Notes under the pieces: generated by a model
Databases searched by the model: none
Told to the model about the DNA's origin: nothing
What the model saw: the letters and a program-made list of their open reading frames with translations, nothing else
Translations under genes and position numbers: made by a program
Shown: positions 5,102-6,529 of the stretch, piece by piece
Position numbering within the stretch: the stretch's first letter is position 1
Layout: each line of letters starts with the position of its first letter
Source of the DNA: CABMGU01 sp964508495
GTDB lineage: Archaea > Nanobdellota > Nanobdellia > Woesearchaeales > ARS49
Assembly: GCA_964508495.1 (NCBI GenBank)
Contig: CAZDUA010000032.1
Span: forward strand, 1 to 6,529
Direction of reading: 5' to 3'
DNA: 6,529 nucleotides

Positions 5102-5111
5102 GTTGTTTCAC
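5092..5111. repeat. Two TGTTTCA repeats over the regulator's start (possible autoregulatory operator)
   Basis: TGTTTCA occurs at 5094-5100 and 5104-5110, exactly 10 bp apart, within repeated GTTGTTTCA units. On the minus strand this reads TGAAACA twice, with the start codon ATG partly inside the second copy. The site covers the predicted transcription start of a leaderless mRNA, where a bound protein would block initiation. Part of the second copy is constrained by coding (MKQ), but the upstream copy is not. Confidence 0.55.
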
Positions 5112-5123
5112 TGTTATGTTTTG

Positions 5124-5133
5124 CATATTAAAA
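5124..5133 (-). promoter_or_regulatory. TATA box of the membrane wHTH regulator gene
   Basis: Minus-strand TTTTAATATG follows GTAAACC, a possible BRE. The TATA centre is about 27 nt upstream of the ATG at 5101, so the mRNA is probably leaderless. Confidence 0.55.
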
Positions 5134-5143
5134 GGTTTACTAT

Positions 5144-5160
5144 CAAAATCTTTATATATT
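5144..5160 (+). promoter_or_regulatory. BRE/TATA promoter of the secreted Cys-rich protein operon
   Basis: CAAAA followed by TCTTTATATATT is one of the best BRE/TATA matches in the window. The TATA centre is about 26 nt before the ATG at 5181, so the transcript is probably leaderless. It lies about 10 bp from the divergent TATA box at 5124-5133, so the two promoters may compete for binding. Confidence 0.7.
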
Positions 5161-5180
5161 TGAGTTTGTGGGCTGTGGGT

Positions 5181-5996
5181 ATGCATAAATGGTTGTTATT
5201 GGCTTTGTTGTTGGTTACTTCTGTTAGTGCTGCTTTGTGCAGTGATACTGATGGAGGAGGCTCAAAGCATTCTGATACTGACGCGTTTAAGAATAAGGGC
5301 GAAGTGAAGTATGGCATTACTTCCCAGTTTGATACTTGTTTGACTAGTGAGACTGGGGTTTCTACTAATTCGAGCAAGTGGTTGAAGGAATATTTCTGTC
5401 AGGATGATACTCGTAATAGTGATGTTTATGATTGTTCCAAGAAGGGTTTTGAGAAGTGTGAGGATGGCGAGTGTGTTGGTGGCAGTCCTTCTAGCAGTTC
5501 AAGTTCTAACCAGTCTAATCAGACCCAGCAGCCTGTGAGTTCTTGTGGCGATAAGATAACTGAGAAGTCCAAGGGCGAGCAGTGCGACCCCCCGGGCAGT
5601 ATTTGTTTTGGCACGTCAACTTCTGAGTATGGCAGTTGTCAGGCTGATTGTACTTGTAAGATTGCGGCTGCTGCTTTGAAGTCTAAGGAAGAGCAGTCTC
5701 CTGTTTGTGGTGATGGATACAAGCATGGTGTTGAGGATTGTGAAGAGGATTCTGATTGTTCTTCCAGTTATGTTTGTTCTTCTTGCAAGTGTGTTAAGCA
5801 GTTGACTCCTGAAGAAATAGAGGCTATGAAGAAAGGTGCTGTTGTTGAAAAGGAGGAAGTTGAGGAGGCTGAAGAGCTTCCTGGTGTTGATTTGACTCCT
5901 AAGAATTTCTCTGAAGAGCCCGGCATGAAGACGACTTCAAGCATTGCGAATTTCTTTAGAAAGATTTTTGGCTGGATTGGAAGCTTGTTTAGTTGA
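5181..5996 (+). CDS. Secreted cysteine-rich surface protein with CGDG-type repeats
   Basis: This is a 271-residue protein with signal peptide MHKWLLLALLLVTSVSA. The ATG at 5181 is chosen because the TATA box is about 26 nt upstream and the signal peptide begins there; the frame stays open upstream but that part reads as non-coding. There are eighteen cysteines. Region 1 (20-100), C.DTDGG...D.C....LKEYFCQ...YDC..KGFEKCEDGECV, follows a pattern I recall from small archaeal surface proteins. A Ser/Asn/Gln linker (101-120) with sequons follows. Region 2 (122-159) and region 3 (176-204) each open with CGD and continue to E-x-C (GEQCDPP; CGDGYKHGVEDCEED), like 'CGDG...GEeCD' repeats of extracellular proteins. 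An acidic helix (209-235) and an amphipathic C-terminus (FFRKIFGWIGSLF) end it; the latter may touch the membrane. No lipobox is present. It is presumably disulfide-rich and outside the cell; its partner is unknown. It is coupled to the next gene by TGATG. Confidence 0.82.
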   Translation: MHKWLLLALLLVTSVSAALCSDTDGGGSKHSDTDAFKNKGEVKYGITSQFDTCLTSETGVSTNSSKWLKEYFCQDDTRNSDVYDCSKKGFEKCEDGECVGGSPSSSSSSNQSNQTQQPVSSCGDKITEKSKGEQCDPPGSICFGTSTSEYGSCQADCTCKIAAAALKSKEEQSPVCGDGYKHGVEDCEEDSDCSSSYVCSSCKCVKQLTPEEIEAMKKGAVVEKEEVEEAEELPGVDLTPKNFSEEPGMKTTSSIANFFRKIFGWIGSLFS

Positions 5997-6403
5997 TGTT
6001 CATGTGGAAAAAAGAGTTGTTGAGGGATCTTGAATCTTTGGGCTCTTATTTATTTTTCGTGCTGATTGCTGCGCGTTCTTTGATTGGCATGCATTTTTCT
6101 TTTTTCACGCAGATGGCTGTTGGCCTGGTTGCAAGCTTGTTGTTGTGGCAGGTTGTTAAATTGTTTGGCGTGAAGGCAAGCTCTCATATTATGAACTCGG
6201 TGATTGCGTGGACTGTTGTTAACTGGTATTACAAATCAGCCGGATTTGCTGTTTTTACGTTAATTCTTTTTAGCGCAATGTTTTACGCTCATGCTGTTTT
6301 GAGAAAGCATCAGAAGTATGAGTTGGTTAGCGCTTTCTTTATCGGCGTTCTTTCAAGTTGTGCTGCGCTCTGGGTTTCTAGAATAATTTACGGTTTCTTG
6401 TAA
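5996..6403 (+). CDS. Multi-pass membrane protein of unknown function, 135 aa
   Basis: The protein starts MFMWKKELL with its ATG overlapping the upstream stop by one base (TGATG). A TTG three bases earlier and an ATG at 6002 are less likely. Hydrophobic segments lie at about 15-31 (LGSYLFFVLIAARSLIG), 37-58, 64-82, 83-102 and 110-135, giving four or five membrane helices with short basic loops (VKLFGVK, RKHQKYE). No catalytic signature or transporter motif is recognisable. There is no Shine-Dalgarno, so translation probably depends on coupling to the secreted Cys-rich protein gene, and the two may work together at the cell surface (inference). Its 3' end overlaps the convergent gene by 16 nt. 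Confidence 0.75.
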   Translation: MFMWKKELLRDLESLGSYLFFVLIAARSLIGMHFSFFTQMAVGLVASLLLWQVVKLFGVKASSHIMNSVIAWTVVNWYYKSAGFAVFTLILFSAMFYAHAVLRKHQKYELVSAFFIGVLSSCAALWVSRIIYGFL

Positions 6404-6529
6404 ACCGTGTATCTTTTGTCAGTGCCCAAACTTTTTGTTCCTTCGTGGTTTACTCCTGGGTCTCCGTAGTAGTCCCAGTCTTCTTCCCCGCCTATTGCTA
6501 GGAGTGCTGCTCCTGGTTTTGCGCGTGTT
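6388..6529 (-). CDS. C-terminal part of an unknown protein (5' end outside window)
   Basis: The minus strand is open from the window edge to a TAA at 6390-6388 and gives 46 residues: an opening TRAKPGAALLAIGG, then an acidic-aromatic stretch (EEDWDYYGDPG), then a C-terminus ending RYTVYKKP. The sequence reads as ordinary protein, with a hydrophobic strand followed by a Gly-rich acidic loop and a final basic strand. 'KPGAALLAIGG' is faintly like a late strand of Rossmann enzymes such as methyltransferases, but this is too short to name. It converges on the membrane protein gene and the two coding ends overlap by 16 nt. Confidence 0.55.
   Translation of the reverse strand, partial: TRAKPGAALLAIGGEEDWDYYGDPGVNHEGTKSLGTDKRYTVYKKP
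6390..6408. terminator. Small inverted repeat spanning the convergent gene ends
   Basis: ACGGTTT (6390-6396) and AAACCGT (6402-6408) form a perfect 7-bp stem with a CTTGT loop. It covers the stop codons of both convergent genes and is followed on the plus strand by a short T-run (TCTTTTG). It is a possible bidirectional terminator or mRNA 3'-end protector. Confidence 0.35.

Noticed and set aside
4821..5180. Upstream extension of the secreted Cys-rich protein in the same frame (120 extra residues)
   Set aside because: It runs opposite to the well-supported membrane regulator gene, lies upstream of a good TATA box, and would bury a clear signal peptide inside the protein.

Overview
The window looks like a compact archaeal chromosome segment. 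Almost every gene is preceded by an archaeal BRE/TATA box. Six start codons lie about 26-29 nt from a TATA centre, the spacing expected of leaderless transcripts. The two small genes in the middle instead carry a near-perfect Shine-Dalgarno (GAGGTGA). The LbH acyltransferase has the 'NLRLD...SSG.RKLGA' signature I associate with archaeal GlmU-type proteins, and there is a membrane protein with a cytosolic winged helix of a type common in archaea. Coding is moderately AT-rich with strong use of T at third codon positions (GTT, GCT, TCT, TTG) throughout, so I see no clear compositional sign of recent transfer in the genes. A DPANN-type or similar small archaeal genome is plausible, but no rRNA or marker gene here settles it.

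Layout. 1-213: 3' end of a plus-strand gene of unknown function, converging on a minus-strand pair (226-1395): a Rossmann-type SAM methyltransferase-like protein followed by a small helical protein with its own promoter. 1402-1473: divergent promoter region. 1474-2716: overlapping plus-strand pair, a HAD-IA phosphatase and a stand-alone GlmU-type left-handed beta-helix acetyltransferase, which suggests sugar-phosphate or amino-sugar metabolism. 2752-4049: three individually promoted plus-strand genes: a class II (Ntn) glutamine amidotransferase, a small Cys-containing helical protein, and an unknown 106-aa protein.

4050-4222 is the most unusual non-coding stretch. A T-run is followed by four TGTTTCA heptamers at 10-12 bp spacing, a TATA-like box, and a GC-rich segment able to form two strong but mutually exclusive hairpins, a candidate small RNA. 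The same heptamer occurs twice, again 10 bp apart, over the predicted transcription and translation start of the neighbouring minus-strand gene (4223-5101). That gene encodes a membrane-anchored wHTH regulator with an extracellular domain. Across a 79-bp divergent promoter region it faces a plus-strand pair (5181-6403): a secreted protein with 18 cysteines and a multi-pass membrane protein, coupled by a TGATG overlap. The window ends with the 3' end of a minus-strand gene (6388-6529) that overlaps the membrane protein gene tail-to-tail across a small inverted repeat.

Working hypothesis (inference): 4050-6403 is a cell-surface regulatory locus. A transmembrane DNA-binding protein would read an external signal and bind TGTTTCA arrays at its own start (repressor-like position) and upstream of a small-RNA promoter (activator-like position), next to a divergently transcribed surface-protein operon.
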